Shown in pieces: positions 5,441 through 6,508 of a stretch of DNA of 6,508 bases (the first letter of the stretch is position 1; the number at the start of each line of letters is the position of its first letter). The translations under genes and the position numbers were made by a program. The stretch comes from Atopobium sp. UBA2090 (lineage in GTDB: Bacteria; Actinomycetota; Coriobacteriia; Coriobacteriales; Atopobiaceae). The notes beneath the pieces were generated by a model that saw only the letters and a program-made list of their open reading frames with translations, made no database searches and was not told the origin of the DNA. The DNA is taken from positions 13,873 to 20,380 of the forward strand of contig DCZG01000139.1 of NCBI GenBank assembly GCA_002331575.1, in the 5' to 3' direction.

Positions 5441-6508
5441 CTACTCGCCCGTGGTGGGGAGCTTGGGCGCGAACCCGTCGTCGCGGGTGAGGATCCTCAT
5501 GAACTCCTCGCCGGTGATGGTCTCCTTCTTCTGCAGGTAGTGTGCGATCTCGTGCAGCTTGAAGCGGTTGTCCTGGAGCGTCTTGAGGGCGGTCTGGTGG
5601 CCCTCCTCGACGAGGCGCTGGACCTCTGCGTCGATTTCCTCGGCCGTGCCCTCCGAGCAGGTGAGCTCGGTGCCGCCGCCGAGGTAGCGGTTGCGCTGCT
5701 GGCCGAGGGCGACCATGCCGAACTTGTCGGACATGCCGTACTGCGTGATCATGGCGCGGGCGATGCCCGTGGCCTTCTCGATGTCGTTGGCGGCACCGGT
5801 GGTCATCTCGCCGAAGATGAGCTCTTCGGCCGCACGGCCACCGCAGAGCACCGCGATCTTGTTCTTGGCCTCCTGGCGCGTGGTGAGGAAGTGCTCGTCC
5901 TCCTCGACCTGCATCGTGAAGCCGAGCGCCCCGGACGTGCGCGGGACGATCGTGATCTTGGAGACGGGCGCGGAGCCCTTCTGGGCTGCGGCGACGATGG
6001 CGTGGCCGGTCTCGTGGTAGGAGACGACGTCCTTCTCGTGCTCGGACAGGACCGTGGACTTCTTCTTCTCGCCGGCGATGACCACGTCGACGGACTCGAC
6101 GAGGTCCTCCTGATTCACGCGGCTCCTGCCAAAGCGGACGGCGCGGAGGGCGGCCTCGTTGATGATGTTGGCGAGGTCGGCACCAGAGGCGCCGGGCGTG
6201 GAGCGGGCGATGACGGTGAGGTCGTTGTCAGGCTCCATCTTGACGTCGTCGGCATGGATCTTGAGGATGGCCTCGCGGCCGGCGAGGTCGGGAAGCTCGA
6301 CGGGGATGCGGCGGTCAAAGCGGCCGGGGCGCAGGAGCGCCTGGTCGAGGGTCTCGGGACGGTTGGTCGCCGCGAGGACCACGATGCCCTTGTGGTTGTC
6401 GAAGCCGTCCATCTCGGAGAGGAGCTGGTTGAGGGTTTGCTCGCGCTCGTCGTTGGAGTTGATCGAGGAGTCGCGCTTCTTGCCCACGGCGTCGATCTCG
6501 TCGATGAA
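5441..6508 (-). CDS. ftsH: ATP-dependent zinc metalloprotease FtsH, C-terminal part, 5' end beyond window
   Basis: FtsH is a membrane-anchored AAA+ protease that unfolds and degrades misfolded membrane proteins and short-lived regulators. The 355 residues in view begin inside the Walker B segment (FIDEIDAVG) at the right edge. The second region of homology follows, ATNRPETLDQALLRPGRFDR (47-66 of the visible part), with arginine fingers at 60 and 63. The protease domain has the zinc motif HETGH (165-169, catalytic Glu166), and Asp242 in TTGAANDIEKAT aligns with the third zinc ligand. The sequence ends soon after the last helix (EEFMRIL), a normal short tail. The two N-terminal membrane helices and Walker A lie outside the window. 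An internal GTG at 6487 is not a start. The stop is TAG, followed by its own terminator. It is strongly GC-rich with housekeeping-like codon use. Confidence 0.98.
   Translation of the reverse strand, partial: FIDEIDAVGKKRDSSINSNDEREQTLNQLLSEMDGFDNHKGIVVLAATNRPETLDQALLRPGRFDRRIPVELPDLAGREAILKIHADDVKMEPDNDLTVIARSTPGASGADLANIINEAALRAVRFGRSRVNQEDLVESVDVVIAGEKKKSTVLSEHEKDVVSYHETGHAIVAAAQKGSAPVSKITIVPRTSGALGFTMQVEEDEHFLTTRQEAKNKIAVLCGGRAAEELIFGEMTTGAANDIEKATGIARAMITQYGMSDKFGMVALGQQRNRYLGGGTELTCSEGTAEEIDAEVQRLVEEGHQTALKTLQDNRFKLHEIAHYLQKKETITGEEFMRILTRDDGFAPKLPTTGE

Overview
The window looks like a chromosomal segment of a GC-rich Gram-positive. An actinobacterium of the Coriobacteriia (Olsenella/Atopobium/Collinsella-like) fits best. 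This is inferred from the style of the FtsH, GH3 and GHKL/LytTR proteins and from base composition, not from a database match. No mobile element, tRNA, rRNA or CRISPR array is visible.

Layout. (1) Bases 3-488, plus strand: the C-terminal two thirds of a SpoU/TrmH-family RNA 2'-O-ribose methyltransferase, cut by the left edge. (2) Bases 489-604: a short intergenic gap between convergent genes holding a long, nearly perfect hairpin. (3) Bases 605-3100, minus strand: a complete 831-aa glycoside hydrolase family 3 enzyme with a twin-arginine signal and a lipobox. (4) Bases 3101-3307: a divergent control region containing a 9-bp direct repeat at exactly 21-bp spacing, the architecture expected of a LytTR-type binding site, plus a third copy one helical turn further on. 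(5) Bases 3308-5331, plus strand: a one-base-overlapping pair made of a LytTR response regulator and a multi-pass membrane GHKL (AgrC/HPK10-type) sensor. (6) Bases 5376-5407: a strong intrinsic terminator oriented for the gene to its right. (7) Bases 5441-6508, minus strand: the C-terminal part of FtsH, cut by the right edge.

How the genes may work together. The GH3 lipoprotein and the two-component pair are divergent and share one 207-bp control region, so the central block (about 489-5440) reads as a small accessory islet between two housekeeping genes. The response regulator has every expected phosphorylation residue. The sensor keeps the fold of its family but lacks the acidic residue next to the phospho-histidine, the N-box asparagines, the asparagine of the usual Asn-Pro motif and the lid glycines. 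It is therefore a good candidate for a pseudokinase. The most interesting hypothesis is a surface glycosidase divergently paired, through a LytTR operator, with a signalling system whose 'kinase' probably cannot bind or use ATP.
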